Positions 7,968 to 17,306 of a stretch of DNA of 64,000 bases are shown here, piece after piece. The DNA is from JAAYDS01 sp012729155 (lineage in GTDB: Bacteria > Chloroflexota > Anaerolineae > UBA1429): NCBI GenBank assembly GCA_036774405.1, contig DAIPBO010000011.1:1-64000 (forward strand), written 5' to 3'. Positions within the stretch are counted from its first letter, which is position 1; the number at the start of each line of letters is the position of its first letter. Position numbers and translations under genes: made by a program. The notes under the pieces were generated by a model. It worked only from the letters and a program-made list of their open reading frames with translations, ran no database searches and was not told where the DNA came from.

Positions 7968-9578
7968 ATGGTAGAACGCGTCTCGGTCCTCGACACAACA
8001 CTTCGAGACGGCGCACAGCGCGAGGGCATCTCGTTTTCTGTCAAAGACAAGCTGCGCATCGCCGCCAAACTCGACGAACTAGGCATCGCGTATATCGAGG
8101 GCGGCTGGCCCGGCTCGAATCCCAAGGACGCCGAGTTCTTTGCGCGAGCAGCACAGATGCACTGGCAGCATGCGCGCATCGCTGCCTTTGGGTCGACGCG
8201 CCGCGCTGACAGCACGGTCGAGCAAGATCACAATGTTCAGGCGCTGATCGCGTGCGGCGCACCCGTTGCCGTGCTGGTGGGCAAATCTTCACCCATGCAC
8301 GTGACAGAGGTGCTGCGCACAACGCTCGATGAGAACCTGGCGATGATCCACGAGACCGTCGCCCACCTCAAGTCGCGCGGCCTCGAGGTGCTCTTTGATG
8401 CTGAGCACTTTTTCGACGGCTATCGTCTCGACGCCGACTATGCCCTGGCGACGTTGCGCGCTGCGGCCGAGGCTGGCGCCGACAGGCTGGTGCTGTGCGA
8501 CACGAACGGTGGCTGTCTGCCCTCTGAGGTTACGCGCATGGTCGCCGCGGTAACTGCGGCCTTCTCTAACCGCAGCATCGGCATCCATGCCCACGACGAC
8601 ACGGGTGTGGCCGTGGCCAACACACTGGCCGCGGTCGAGGCGGGCGCCGATCATGTCCATGGCACCATGAATGGCTACGGCGAGCGCTGCGGCAACGCCA
8701 ACCTCAACACGGTCATCCCAAACCTAGAGCTCAAAATGGGCATTAGGGCGCTGGCCAACGGCGACCTCTCGCTGCTGACACAGGCCTCGTCGTACGTTAC
8801 CGAAATCGCCAACCTGTTGCCAGACCCACATGCTCCCTATGTGGGGCAGAGTGCCTTTGCCCACAAGGCTGGCCTGCACGTCAGCGCCATGCTCAAGAAC
8901 GGCGAGGCGTATCAGCATGTGCGCCCCGAGCTTGTGGGCAATGAAACGCGAGTACTGGTTTCTGAGCTGGCCGGACGCGGCAATATCGCCCACAAGCTCG
9001 CCGAGTTGGATCTGGGGGTCGAGCTGAGCGCCGAGCGCGTGGGAGCGCTGGCCACGCAGGTCAAAGAGCGTGAGAGCAACGGCTATCAGTACGAAGGCGC
9101 CGAGGGCTCTTTTGAGCTGCTGATACGGCGCAGCCAGCCCGATTACCTGGCGCCCTTTGAGGTGCTCGACTTTTTGGTGCTGGTCGAAAAGCGTTCGGGG
9201 CGCGACATCCTCTCAGAGGCCACGGTCAAGGCCAGCGTCGATGGCATGACCATGCACACCGCCGCCGAGGGCGATGGCCCTGTAAACGCCCTCGACCGCG
9301 CCATGCGCAAGGCCTTGTTGCCCTTTTACCCTGAGCTGGGGCCAGTGCAATTGACCGACTATAAAGTACGCATCATCGACCCCAAGTCGGCCACGGCCGC
9401 CAAAACGCGAGTTCTGATCGACGCCAGCGATGGAGAACAATCTTGGACCACCATGGGGTGCTCGGTGAACATCATTGAGGCCAGCTTTGAGGCGCTGATC
9501 GACAGTCTAGAGCTACCGCTACTGCGGCGGGCCTCTGCCAGAGGGATTGCTGAGCCGGCCACGACCGCGGCCCAGTAA
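7968..9578 (+). CDS. cimA: (R)-citramalate synthase
   Basis: Condenses pyruvate with acetyl-CoA to citramalate, the first step of the threonine-independent route to 2-oxobutyrate and so to isoleucine. The 536-residue protein has the HMGL-like TIM barrel with LDTTLRDGAQREGISFSVKD near the N-terminus and the C-terminal LeuA-type allosteric domain. The segment IAYIEGGWPGSNPKD is characteristic of the citramalate synthase/2-isopropylmalate-synthase-like long family, and differs from leuA next to it (VIEAGFPASSPGD). Its place directly after ilvC, in front of leuA, leuC and leuD whose products can also convert citramalate to 2-oxobutyrate, supports the role. Start ATG 7968 is 13 nt from AAGGAG, a long spacing. 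Confidence 0.88.
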   Translation: MVERVSVLDTTLRDGAQREGISFSVKDKLRIAAKLDELGIAYIEGGWPGSNPKDAEFFARAAQMHWQHARIAAFGSTRRADSTVEQDHNVQALIACGAPVAVLVGKSSPMHVTEVLRTTLDENLAMIHETVAHLKSRGLEVLFDAEHFFDGYRLDADYALATLRAAAEAGADRLVLCDTNGGCLPSEVTRMVAAVTAAFSNRSIGIHAHDDTGVAVANTLAAVEAGADHVHGTMNGYGERCGNANLNTVIPNLELKMGIRALANGDLSLLTQASSYVTEIANLLPDPHAPYVGQSAFAHKAGLHVSAMLKNGEAYQHVRPELVGNETRVLVSELAGRGNIAHKLAELDLGVELSAERVGALATQVKERESNGYQYEGAEGSFELLIRRSQPDYLAPFEVLDFLVLVEKRSGRDILSEATVKASVDGMTMHTAAEGDGPVNALDRAMRKALLPFYPELGPVQLTDYKVRIIDPKSATAAKTRVLIDASDGEQSWTTMGCSVNIIEASFEALIDSLELPLLRRASARGIAEPATTAAQ

Positions 9579-9645
9579 TCCAGAGGCTCGCCAGGTGCAG
9601 CAGGTCGTCTGCCGACAACACGATCAGATGCCAAGGAGCACGGAT

Positions 9646-11232
9646 ATGGAAACCGATCGCATCATCATCTTTGACACCACCCTGCGCGACGGCGAGCAAT
9701 CTCCCGGCGCCACGCTGAATACCAGCGAAAAGATCGAGATCGCGCGTCAACTGGCTCGCCTGGGCGTCGATGTCATCGAGGCTGGCTTCCCCGCTTCATC
9801 TCCGGGAGATCTGGACGCCGTGCGCCGGGTGGCGCGCAGCGTACAGGGACCGGTCATCTGTGGCCTGGCCCGCTGCGTGCGCAGCGATATCGACGCCGCC
9901 TGGGAAGCCGTACAAGATGCCGAGCGCAAGCGCATCCACGTGTTCATCGCCACCAGTGATATTCACATGCAGCACAAGTTGCGCATGAGCCGTGAGCAGG
10001 TGCTCAACGCCACCCGAACCATGGTGGCCCACGCGCGCTCACTCTGCGAGGATGTCGAGTTCTCACCCGAGGATGGCGGCCGCTCTGACCCCGAGTTCCT
10101 CTATCAGGTGCTCGGCGAGGCCATCGCCGCCGGCGCCACCACGCTCAACATCCCTGATACGGTAGGCTATGTGACGCCCGACGAGTTCTACGAGCTCATC
10201 AAGGGCATCAAGGAGCACACTCCAGGCATCGAGAAAGCCATCATCTCTGTGCACTGCCACAATGACCTGGGCATGGCCGTCGCCAACAGTCTGGCGGGTG
10301 TGCGCGCCGGCGCACGGCAGGTCGAATGCACCATCAACGGCCTGGGCGAGCGTGCGGGCAACGCCGCGCTAGAAGAGTTGGCTATGGCGCTGCACACACG
10401 CCAAAGCTACTATGGCCTGACCACCGGCCTCGCTCTGCAAGAGCTCTACCCCAGCAGCCGTATGGTCTCGAACTTTACCGGCCTCACGGTGCAGGCCAAC
10501 AAGGCCATCGTCGGCGCCAACGCCTTTGCCCACGAAGCGGGCATCCACCAAGACGGCATCCTCAAGAACCGCCTCACCTATGAGATCATGGACGCGCAGA
10601 TGGTGGGGGTGCCCGAGAGCCGCCTGGTTCTCGGCAAGCATTCGGGCCGCCACGCCTTTGCTGACAGACTGTTAGAGTTGGGGTATCATCTGGAGCACGA
10701 TCAGCTCGACAGAACGTTCACGCGCTTCAAAGACCTCGCCGACAAGAAAAAGGTCGTCACTGACCGCGACCTCGAGGCGCTGGTCTCGGATGAGGTGTTC
10801 CAGCCGGTGGAAGTGTATCGTTTGGAGCAGATTCAGGTCTCATGTGGCGACCACGCCATCGCCACAGCCACAGTGCGTCTACGTGCACCAGACGGCTCGC
10901 TGATCACCGATGCCGCCCACGGCACCGGCCCGGTGGATGCTGTTTACAAGGCCATCAACCGTCTGATCGGTGTGCCCAACGAGCTGACCGAGTTCTCGAT
11001 CAACGCCGTGACCGAGGGCATCGATGCAGTGGGCGAGGTGACGATTCGCATCGAAGCCGGTGGCAATGGCGATGAGACGCTGCCGCTCAACCCGCAGACG
11101 GGCAAGCGCACCTATGTATTCTCTGGCCACGGCGCCAGCACCGATATCATCGTGGCGAGCGCACGCGCCTACATGAGCGCTCTCAACAAACTGCTGGCTA
11201 CCCGCAGCACCACCGCCCAGGCCCAAGCATGA
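9646..11232 (+). CDS. leuA: 2-isopropylmalate synthase
   Basis: Commits 2-oxoisovalerate to leucine by condensation with acetyl-CoA. The protein has 528 residues: a catalytic TIM barrel with FDTTLRDGEQSPGATLN and the metal site HCHNDLGMAVANSLAGV, then VECTINGLGERAGNAALEE, and a C-terminal regulatory domain where leucine feedback inhibition normally acts. ATG 9646 follows AAGGAG. A longer in-frame extension overlapping cimA has no ribosome site. It overlaps or abuts leuC. Confidence 0.95.
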   Translation: METDRIIIFDTTLRDGEQSPGATLNTSEKIEIARQLARLGVDVIEAGFPASSPGDLDAVRRVARSVQGPVICGLARCVRSDIDAAWEAVQDAERKRIHVFIATSDIHMQHKLRMSREQVLNATRTMVAHARSLCEDVEFSPEDGGRSDPEFLYQVLGEAIAAGATTLNIPDTVGYVTPDEFYELIKGIKEHTPGIEKAIISVHCHNDLGMAVANSLAGVRAGARQVECTINGLGERAGNAALEELAMALHTRQSYYGLTTGLALQELYPSSRMVSNFTGLTVQANKAIVGANAFAHEAGIHQDGILKNRLTYEIMDAQMVGVPESRLVLGKHSGRHAFADRLLELGYHLEHDQLDRTFTRFKDLADKKKVVTDRDLEALVSDEVFQPVEVYRLEQIQVSCGDHAIATATVRLRAPDGSLITDAAHGTGPVDAVYKAINRLIGVPNELTEFSINAVTEGIDAVGEVTIRIEAGGNGDETLPLNPQTGKRTYVFSGHGASTDIIVASARAYMSALNKLLATRSTTAQAQA

Positions 11233-11240
11233 CAAGGAGT

Positions 11241-12515
11241 ATGAGCAAGCCGATGCAACCCATGACCATGGCCCAAAAGATCCTGGCTGCCCACGCCGAT
11301 CGGCCCGCCGTGCAGGTGGGTGAGTTGATCGATGTGCGCGCCGACATGGTGCTGGCCAACGACATCACCGCGCCCCTGGCCATCATCGAGTTCGCCAAGC
11401 TCGGTGTCGATCGCGTCTTTGACCAGGACCGCATCGCGCTGGTGCCCGACCACTTTGCCCCCAACAAAGACATCAAGTCGGCCGAGCAGTGCAAAATGAT
11501 GCGCGAGTTCGCCAAAAAGTACGGTATCCACAACTACTTTGAGGTGGGGCGCATGGGCATCGAACATGCGCTGCTGCCCGAGCAGGGCCTGGTGCTGCCC
11601 GGTGACGTTGTGGTCGGCGCTGACTCGCACACCTGCACCTATGGTGCAGTGGGCGCCTTTGCCACCGGCATGGGCTCTACCGATATCGCGGTGGCCATGG
11701 CCACCGGCCGTGCCTGGATGCGCGTGCCCGCCACCACTCGCTTTGTCTACAGCGGCACGCTACAACCCTGGGTAGGCGGCAAGGATCTGATCCTGCATAC
11801 CATCGGCCTGATCGGCGTCGAAGGCGCACGCTACCAGGCCATGGAGTTTGCCGGCCCGGCCATCGATGCCCTGAGCATCGACGGCCGCCTGACCATGGCC
11901 AACATGGCCATCGAGGCGGGCGCCAAGGCCGGCCTGTTCCATGTGGATGCCACCACCGAGGCCTATGTCAAGCCTCGCGCGCAGCGCGCCTACCAGGCCT
12001 ATGCCTCAGACCCTCACGCGACTTACGATCGTGTGATCGAGATCGACGCCAGCAAGATCGAGCCGCAGATTTCGTTCCCGCATCTGCCCAGCAACGCCAG
12101 AGGCCTGAGCCAGGTGGGCGATGTCAGCATCGACCAGGCGGTGATCGGCTCGTGCACCAACGGCCGCTGGAGCGACCTGGTGCAGACGGCCGAGGTGTTG
12201 CGGGGCCGCCAGGTGCACCCTGATGTGCGCTGCATCATCATTCCTGGCACGCAGGCGATCTATCTGCGCGCCGTGCAAGAGGGTCTGGCACAGGTGTTTG
12301 TAGAGGCCGGCGCGGTGTTCAGCACACCCACCTGTGGCCCGTGCCTGGGCGGCTACATGGGCGTGCTGGCAGCCGGCGAGCGCTGCATCTCGACCACCAA
12401 CCGCAACTTTCTGGGGCGCATGGGTCACGTAGAGAGCGAGGTCTATCTGGCCGGCCCCGCCATCGCGGCGGCCAGCGCCGTGCTGGGCCGCATCGGTGGG
12501 CCTGAAGAGCTGTAG
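11241..12515 (+). CDS. leuC: 3-isopropylmalate dehydratase, large subunit
   Basis: Aconitase-family [4Fe-4S] subunit that, with LeuD, isomerises 2- to 3-isopropylmalate and probably citramalate to 3-methylmalate. About 424 residues, the shorter archaeal/bacterial type. Cluster cysteines lie in IGSCTNGRWSDL and STPTCGPCLGGYMGVL; GADSHTCTYGAVGAFATGMG is the family motif. The start is uncertain: ATG 11229 overlaps the leuA stop as ATGA, ATG 11241 is only 1-2 nt after AAGGAG, and ATG 11253 is 13 nt after it. I chose the middle one. The partner leuD is separated from it by thrC. Confidence 0.93.
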   Translation: MSKPMQPMTMAQKILAAHADRPAVQVGELIDVRADMVLANDITAPLAIIEFAKLGVDRVFDQDRIALVPDHFAPNKDIKSAEQCKMMREFAKKYGIHNYFEVGRMGIEHALLPEQGLVLPGDVVVGADSHTCTYGAVGAFATGMGSTDIAVAMATGRAWMRVPATTRFVYSGTLQPWVGGKDLILHTIGLIGVEGARYQAMEFAGPAIDALSIDGRLTMANMAIEAGAKAGLFHVDATTEAYVKPRAQRAYQAYASDPHATYDRVIEIDASKIEPQISFPHLPSNARGLSQVGDVSIDQAVIGSCTNGRWSDLVQTAEVLRGRQVHPDVRCIIIPGTQAIYLRAVQEGLAQVFVEAGAVFSTPTCGPCLGGYMGVLAAGERCISTTNRNFLGRMGHVESEVYLAGPAIAAASAVLGRIGGPEEL

Positions 12516-12535
12516 CAGCCGAAAGGGCGAACGCC

Positions 12536-13873
12536 ATGGGCGAGCTATCCTGCTGGTTTGAGTGCGTACGCGGTTGCCCGGGCCGCCACTCGATCTATGA
12601 CGTCATCTACCAGTGCCCCACCTGCGGTGGCCTGCTCGAGGTGGTGCATGATGTGGCCACCCTGGCAGAGACGCCAGCTGACGCGTGGAAGCGGCTGTTC
12701 GACGCGCGCATCCACAGCAACGACTGGCCCTTTGGCAGTGGCGTTTGGGGCAAGAAGGAATGGGTGTGCCCACAGATCGATGATGAGAACGTGGTCTCGA
12801 TGTTCGAGGGCCACAGCAACCTTTTCTGGGCACAGCGCCTGGGTCAGCAGCTCGGCGTCGAAGATCTCTGGGTCAAGATGTGCGGCATCAGCCACACTGG
12901 CTCGTTCAAAGACCTGGGCATGACCGTGCTGGTGAGTGTGGTCAAACAGATGATGTCGCAGGGTTCGCCGGTCAGAGCAGTGGCCTGCGCTTCGACGGGC
13001 GACACGTCGGCGGCCCTGGCCGCCTACGGCGCCGCTGCGGGCATCCCCACTATCGTGTTCTTGCCACGCAACCGCGTCTCGACGGCGCAGCTCATCCAGC
13101 CTATCGCTAATGGCGCCCTGGTGCTGGCGCTCGATACCGATTTCGATGGCTGCATGGCTATCGTCAAAGAGATCACCCAAGACAACAGCGTCTATCTGGC
13201 CAACTCGATGAACTCGCTGCGCATCGAGGGGCAAAAGACCGTCGGCATCGAGATCGTGCAGCAGTTCGACTGGCAGGTGCCCGACTGGATCATCATCCCG
13301 GTGGGCAACCTGGGTAACGTCAGCGCCCTTGGCAAGGGCCTCATGTTGATGCGCGAGCTCGGCCTCATCGATCGCCTGCCACGGCTGGTGGCCGCACAGG
13401 CGGCGCGAGCCAACCCCTTTTACCTCAGCGCGCAAGGTGGCTTCCAAGAGTTGGTGCCGGTGGTGGCTCAAAAGACGCTGGCCAGCGCCATACAGATCGG
13501 CAACCCGGTGAGCTATGAGCGCGCCGTCAAGGTGATGCAGGCATTCAACGGCATTGTTGAGCAGGCCACCGAAGATGAGATCGCCAACGCCGCCGCGCGC
13601 GCCGATCTCACCGGCATGTATGCCTGTCCACACACCGGCGTAGCCCTCTCTGCCCTGTTCAAGCTGGTCGAACGCGGCGAGATCGCCCGCCACCACCGGG
13701 TGATCGTCATCTCGACGGCCCACGGTCTCAAGTTCACCCAGTTCAAGGTCGACTATCACAAGAACCAGATCGACGAGGTGGAGGCGCGCCATCCCAATCC
13801 CCCCGTCGAGCTACCGCCCGACATCAACCTGGTGCGCGGAATCATCGCGCGTCATCTCGACTCTGTTGCATAA
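12536..13873 (+). CDS. thrC: Threonine synthase
   Basis: PLP enzyme converting O-phosphohomoserine to threonine. 445 residues. The N-terminus carries a CX3C...CX2C ribbon-like segment (C10, C14, C27, C30), as in many long threonine synthases, and the PLP lysine is in SHTGSFKDLGMTV (K125). ASTGDTSAALAAYGAAAGIP and PVGNLGNVSALGKGL are typical PLP fold type II motifs. It sits between leuC and leuD, 20 and 11 bp from its neighbours, so it is clearly part of the operon. Threonine dehydratase is a less likely alternative because the ribbon and the GNLGN motif point to ThrC. Confidence 0.88.
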   Translation: MGELSCWFECVRGCPGRHSIYDVIYQCPTCGGLLEVVHDVATLAETPADAWKRLFDARIHSNDWPFGSGVWGKKEWVCPQIDDENVVSMFEGHSNLFWAQRLGQQLGVEDLWVKMCGISHTGSFKDLGMTVLVSVVKQMMSQGSPVRAVACASTGDTSAALAAYGAAAGIPTIVFLPRNRVSTAQLIQPIANGALVLALDTDFDGCMAIVKEITQDNSVYLANSMNSLRIEGQKTVGIEIVQQFDWQVPDWIIIPVGNLGNVSALGKGLMLMRELGLIDRLPRLVAAQAARANPFYLSAQGGFQELVPVVAQKTLASAIQIGNPVSYERAVKVMQAFNGIVEQATEDEIANAAARADLTGMYACPHTGVALSALFKLVERGEIARHHRVIVISTAHGLKFTQFKVDYHKNQIDEVEARHPNPPVELPPDINLVRGIIARHLDSVA

Positions 13874-13884
13874 AGGAGCTTGCC

Positions 13885-14394
13885 GTGGCAATCAGCGGAC
13901 GCGTCTGGAAGTATGGTGACAACATCGACACCGATGCCATCGTGCCTGCCAGGCACCTGAATATCTCTGATCCCGACCAGTTGGCCGCCCACTGTATGGA
14001 AGACTGGGATGCGTCATTCGTCAGTGGCGTCAGGCCCGGCGATATCATTGTGGCGGGCAGCAACTTTGGGTGCGGCTCTTCGCGCGAGCACGCACCGGTG
14101 GCCATCAAAGCCAGTGGCATCTCGTGCGTCATCGCCGCCACCTTTGCGCGCATCTTTTTCCGCAATGCCATCAACATCGGCCTGCCCATCCTCGAGTGCC
14201 CCGAGGCCGCCGCGGCCATCGAAGCTGGCGAGACGGTAGAAGTCGACCTGGCCGCTGGCACCATCCGGCGCGTGGCTACGGGCGATGTCTACCAGTCCAC
14301 CGCCTACCCACCCTTCATGCTCGATCTGATCAACGCCGGCGGGCTCGTCGAGTACACCCGTCGACGCCTCCACGCTGGACAAAGCGATGAATAG
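13885..14394 (+). CDS. leuD: 3-isopropylmalate dehydratase, small subunit
   Basis: 169-residue swivel domain partner of LeuC. The motif GSNFGCGSSREHAPVAIKAS lies in the middle, and YGDNIDTDAIVPARHL is at the N-terminus; the short length matches the archaeal-type small subunit that pairs with the short LeuC. Start GTG 13885 follows AAAGGAG. Its 3' end overlaps pheA by 8 bp, which suggests translational coupling. Confidence 0.94.
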   Translation: MAISGRVWKYGDNIDTDAIVPARHLNISDPDQLAAHCMEDWDASFVSGVRPGDIIVAGSNFGCGSSREHAPVAIKASGISCVIAATFARIFFRNAINIGLPILECPEAAAAIEAGETVEVDLAAGTIRRVATGDVYQSTAYPPFMLDLINAGGLVEYTRRRLHAGQSDE

Positions 14395-15229
14395 CGGGTT
14401 GCGCATCGCCTTTCAGGGTGAGGCAGGCGCCTACAGCGAAGAGGCGGCCCTGGCACTCTATCCTGGTGCGCAGCCCTGCCCCTGCGAGTCGTTTGATGCG
14501 GTCTTTGCAGGCGTTGAGTCAGGCCTGTACGACCAGGGCGTGGTGCCCGTCGAGAACTCGCTGGCCGGCAGCATACACCGCAACTATGACCTGCTGCTGC
14601 AGCACAAGCTCTACATCATCGCCGAGCACACTCTGCGCATCAGCCATTGTTTGATCGCTCACCCAGGCGTTTCGCTGAGCGAGATCACCCAGGTGTATTC
14701 GCATCCACAGGGGCTGGCGCAGTGCGAGCAGTCTCTCGCCAGGCTGGGCGAGGTGCAGCGCATCGCCGCCCATGACACGGCCGGCAGCGTGCGGCTGGTT
14801 CGTGATGAGGGCTGGCGACATGCAGCGGCCATCGCTAGCAAGCACGCCGCCCAAATCTATGGCATGCAGGTGCTCATCGAGCAGTTCGAAGACGACAAGA
14901 GCAACTATACCCGCTTTATCGCCATCGCACGTGAGCCGGTGCAGCCTACTGGCGAGGCCAAGACGGCCATCGCCTTTGCGGGCATCAACCAACCAGGGCT
15001 GCTCTTTCGCTGTTTGAGCGCCTTTGCCTTGCGCGACATCGACTTGTGCAAGATCGAATCGCGCCCCATGCGCGGCGTGCCCTGGGAATACATCTTTTTC
15101 GTCGAATTCGCGGGCAGTATCAGTGAAGAGCGCTGTCGCCGTGCCCTCGGCCATCTAGAAGAGATGGCCACCTTTGTGCGCGTGCTCGGGTCTTTTCCGC
15201 GCGCCAGGCCCACCGAGAACGGACAGTAG
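14387..15229 (+). CDS. pheA: Prephenate dehydratase with ACT domain
   Basis: Converts prephenate to phenylpyruvate in phenylalanine synthesis. 280 residues without a chorismate mutase domain. The catalytic periplasmic-binding-like domain starts IAFQGEAGAYSEEAAL and contains VPVENSLAGSIHRNYDLL and NYTRFIAIA (the conserved Thr-Arg-Phe). The C-terminal ACT domain (GLLFRCLSAFALRDIDLCKI then ESRP) is the phenylalanine feedback site. It lies between leuD (8-bp overlap) and leuB (13-bp gap), which is an unusual place for an aromatic gene. Confidence 0.94.
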   Translation: MNSGLRIAFQGEAGAYSEEAALALYPGAQPCPCESFDAVFAGVESGLYDQGVVPVENSLAGSIHRNYDLLLQHKLYIIAEHTLRISHCLIAHPGVSLSEITQVYSHPQGLAQCEQSLARLGEVQRIAAHDTAGSVRLVRDEGWRHAAAIASKHAAQIYGMQVLIEQFEDDKSNYTRFIAIAREPVQPTGEAKTAIAFAGINQPGLLFRCLSAFALRDIDLCKIESRPMRGVPWEYIFFVEFAGSISEERCRRALGHLEEMATFVRVLGSFPRARPTENGQ

Positions 15230-15242
15230 AGGAACCGATACA

Positions 15243-16310
15243 ATGGATTACCAGATCGCCCTGCTCGGCGGAGACGGCATCGGCCCAGAGGTGATAGCCC
15301 AGGCCGCCCGAGTGCTCGAGCGCGTGGGAACCGCCTTTGGCCATTCTTTTGTGTTCAAGCCGGCATTGATCGGTGGCTGTGCTATCGATGCCACCGGCAG
15401 CGCCCTGCCCGATGAGACGTTAGCCGCCTGCCGCTCGGCCGATGCCGTGCTGCTGGGCGCGGTAGGTGGCCCCAAGTGGGACAACCCCACCGCCACAGTG
15501 CGCCCCGAGCAGGGGTTGCTGGGCATTCGCAAAGGGCTCGGGCTCTATGCCAACCTGCGCCCCGTCAAGATGAACGAGATGCTGATTGGAGCCTCGACCA
15601 TCAAGCCCGAGGTACTGCGCGGCACTGATTTGGTGGTGGTGCGCGAGCTCACAGGCGGCATCTATTTCGGCGAGCGTGGCCGCCGCGACGACGGCAACAC
15701 CGCCTACGACACCATGATCTACAGCCGTGCCGAGATCGAGCGGGTGTTGCACACCGCGTTCAGGCTGGCGCGGCAACGCCGCGGCAAGGTCACCTCGGTC
15801 GACAAGGCCAACGTGCTCGAGAGCTCGCGCCTGTGGCGTGAAACGGCCACGATTGTGGCCAAGGCCTACCCCGATGTCGCCTTTGAACACCTGCTGGTAG
15901 ATGCCTGCGCCATGCACCTGATTCGCCGGCCAGCCACGTTCGACGTGATCGTGACTGAGAACATGTTCGGAGATATCCTCACCGATGAGGCCTCGATGCT
16001 CGCCGGCTCGATGGGCATGCTCCCCTCGGCCTCTCTCGCAGAGGGCACCCTGGGCCTCTACGAGCCAATCCACGGTTCGGCGCCAGACATCGCCGGGCAA
16101 GGCATCGCCAACCCGGTAGGCGCCATCCTCAGCGCGGCACTGCTGCTGCGCCTCTCTTTGGGGCTCGAGCAAGAGGCCCTGGCCGTTGAGCGGGCTGTCG
16201 ACCAGGTACTGGCCGAAGGCTACCGCACCCGCGACATTGCCGAAAACGCCTCGGAAGTGATCACGACCACAGTGATGGGCGACCTGATCTGCGAGCGCGT
16301 GACAGCCTAA
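15243..16310 (+). CDS. leuB: 3-isopropylmalate dehydrogenase
   Basis: NAD-dependent oxidative decarboxylation of 3-isopropylmalate in leucine synthesis, and probably of 3-methylmalate in the citramalate route. 355 residues. ALLGGDGIGPEVIAQA opens the isocitrate/isopropylmalate dehydrogenase fold; VRELTGGIYFGERGRR, DKANVLESSRLWRE and VTENMFGDILTDEASMLAGS are family motifs. ATG 15243 follows AGAGGAACC; a longer frame overlapping pheA is not needed. ilvE follows 20 bp downstream. Confidence 0.95.
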   Translation: MDYQIALLGGDGIGPEVIAQAARVLERVGTAFGHSFVFKPALIGGCAIDATGSALPDETLAACRSADAVLLGAVGGPKWDNPTATVRPEQGLLGIRKGLGLYANLRPVKMNEMLIGASTIKPEVLRGTDLVVVRELTGGIYFGERGRRDDGNTAYDTMIYSRAEIERVLHTAFRLARQRRGKVTSVDKANVLESSRLWRETATIVAKAYPDVAFEHLLVDACAMHLIRRPATFDVIVTENMFGDILTDEASMLAGSMGMLPSASLAEGTLGLYEPIHGSAPDIAGQGIANPVGAILSAALLLRLSLGLEQEALAVERAVDQVLAEGYRTRDIAENASEVITTTVMGDLICERVTA

Positions 16311-16330
16311 ATCAGGAAGGAGTCTCTGTC

Positions 16331-17254
16331 ATGCCGATGCCACAGTCCGAGTTCATCTGGTTCGATGGCGAGTTCGTGCCCTGGGGTGAGGCCAAGGTGC
16401 ACGTACTGGCGCACGCGATGCACTATGGTTCCAGCGTTTTCGAGGGCATACGCTGCTATGAGACGCCCAGGGGCCCGGCAGTCTTTCGCCTGGGCAAACA
16501 CGTGCGACGCCTGTTCGACGGCTGCAGGGTCTACCGCATGGAGATTCCCTACAGCCAGGAGACCATCGCCCAGGCCATCAAAGACACGGTCTCGAAGAAT
16601 GGGCTGCGCTCATGCTACATCCGCCCGCTGGTGTGGCGTGGCTATGGCCAGCTCGGCGTCGAGCCGCGCACCTGCCCTGTGCAGGTGATGGTGGCCGCGT
16701 GGGACTGGGGCACCTACCTGGGCGACGATGCGTTGGAGCAAGGCGTGGATATCGGTGTCTCTTCATGGCGACGGGCGGCCCCTGACACCTTCCCCTCGAT
16801 GGTCAAGGGTGGCGGGCACTATATGAACTCGCAGCTCATCCGCATGGAGGCGGCCGACAACGGCTATTCTGAGGCGATTGCCCTCGACGTGTATGGCTAT
16901 GTGAGCGAGGGCAGCGGCGAGAACATCTTTCTGGTGCGCGACAATGTGCTCTCAACACCGCAGGTGGGCACGTCGCTGCTCGGTGGCATCACTCGCGACA
17001 GTGTGATCACCATCGCCCGCGACCTGGGCTATACCGTGCAAGAGCGACCCATCGCGCGCGAAGAGCTATACATGGCTGAGGAGCTGTTCTTTGCGGGCAC
17101 GGCCGTCGAGATCTCGCCCGTGCGCTCGGTCGACCACATGGTGGTGGGCCAGGGTAAACGCGGCCCAGTGACGGCAGCGCTCCAAAAGGCGTTCTTTGAG
17201 CGCGTACGTGGCGAGGCGCCCGATCCTTACGGCTGGCTAGACTACGTCAGATAG
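16331..17254 (+). CDS. ilvE: Branched-chain amino acid aminotransferase
   Basis: PLP fold type IV transaminase that makes Leu, Ile and Val from their keto acids using glutamate. 307 residues. ALAHAMHYGSSVFEGIRCYE is the N-terminal motif, the PLP lysine is K159 in FPSMVKGGGHYMNSQLI, and EGSGENIFLV plus GGITRDSVITIA complete the cofactor site. Start ATG 16331 follows AGGAAGGAG. It is the last gene of the operon, 12 bp before a strong terminator. Confidence 0.95.
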   Translation: MPMPQSEFIWFDGEFVPWGEAKVHVLAHAMHYGSSVFEGIRCYETPRGPAVFRLGKHVRRLFDGCRVYRMEIPYSQETIAQAIKDTVSKNGLRSCYIRPLVWRGYGQLGVEPRTCPVQVMVAAWDWGTYLGDDALEQGVDIGVSSWRRAAPDTFPSMVKGGGHYMNSQLIRMEAADNGYSEAIALDVYGYVSEGSGENIFLVRDNVLSTPQVGTSLLGGITRDSVITIARDLGYTVQERPIAREELYMAEELFFAGTAVEISPVRSVDHMVVGQGKRGPVTAALQKAFFERVRGEAPDPYGWLDYVR

Positions 17255-17266
17255 CAGAAAAGCAGC

Positions 17267-17302
17267 CCGAGAGGGCCAGCCCATCTGGGCTGGCCCTCTC
17301 GG
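17267..17302. terminator. Bidirectional terminator between ilvE and the sugar kinase gene
   Basis: Perfect 16-bp stem: CCGAGAGGGCCAGCCC (17267-17282), loop ATCT, and the matching arm 17287-17302. It lies between two convergent genes, 12 bp after ilvE and 4 bp before the minus-strand stop codon. AGAAAAGC on one side gives a short T run for the minus direction. Confidence 0.8.
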
Positions 17303-17306
17303 CTTG

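Noticed and set aside
12545..13792. Long open frame of 415 codons on the minus strand opposite thrC
   Set aside because: It lies wholly inside a well-supported gene, and its composition (His- and Asp-rich, Gly/Ala/Leu mixed) is what the complement of GC-rich codons gives. No motif or ribosome site.
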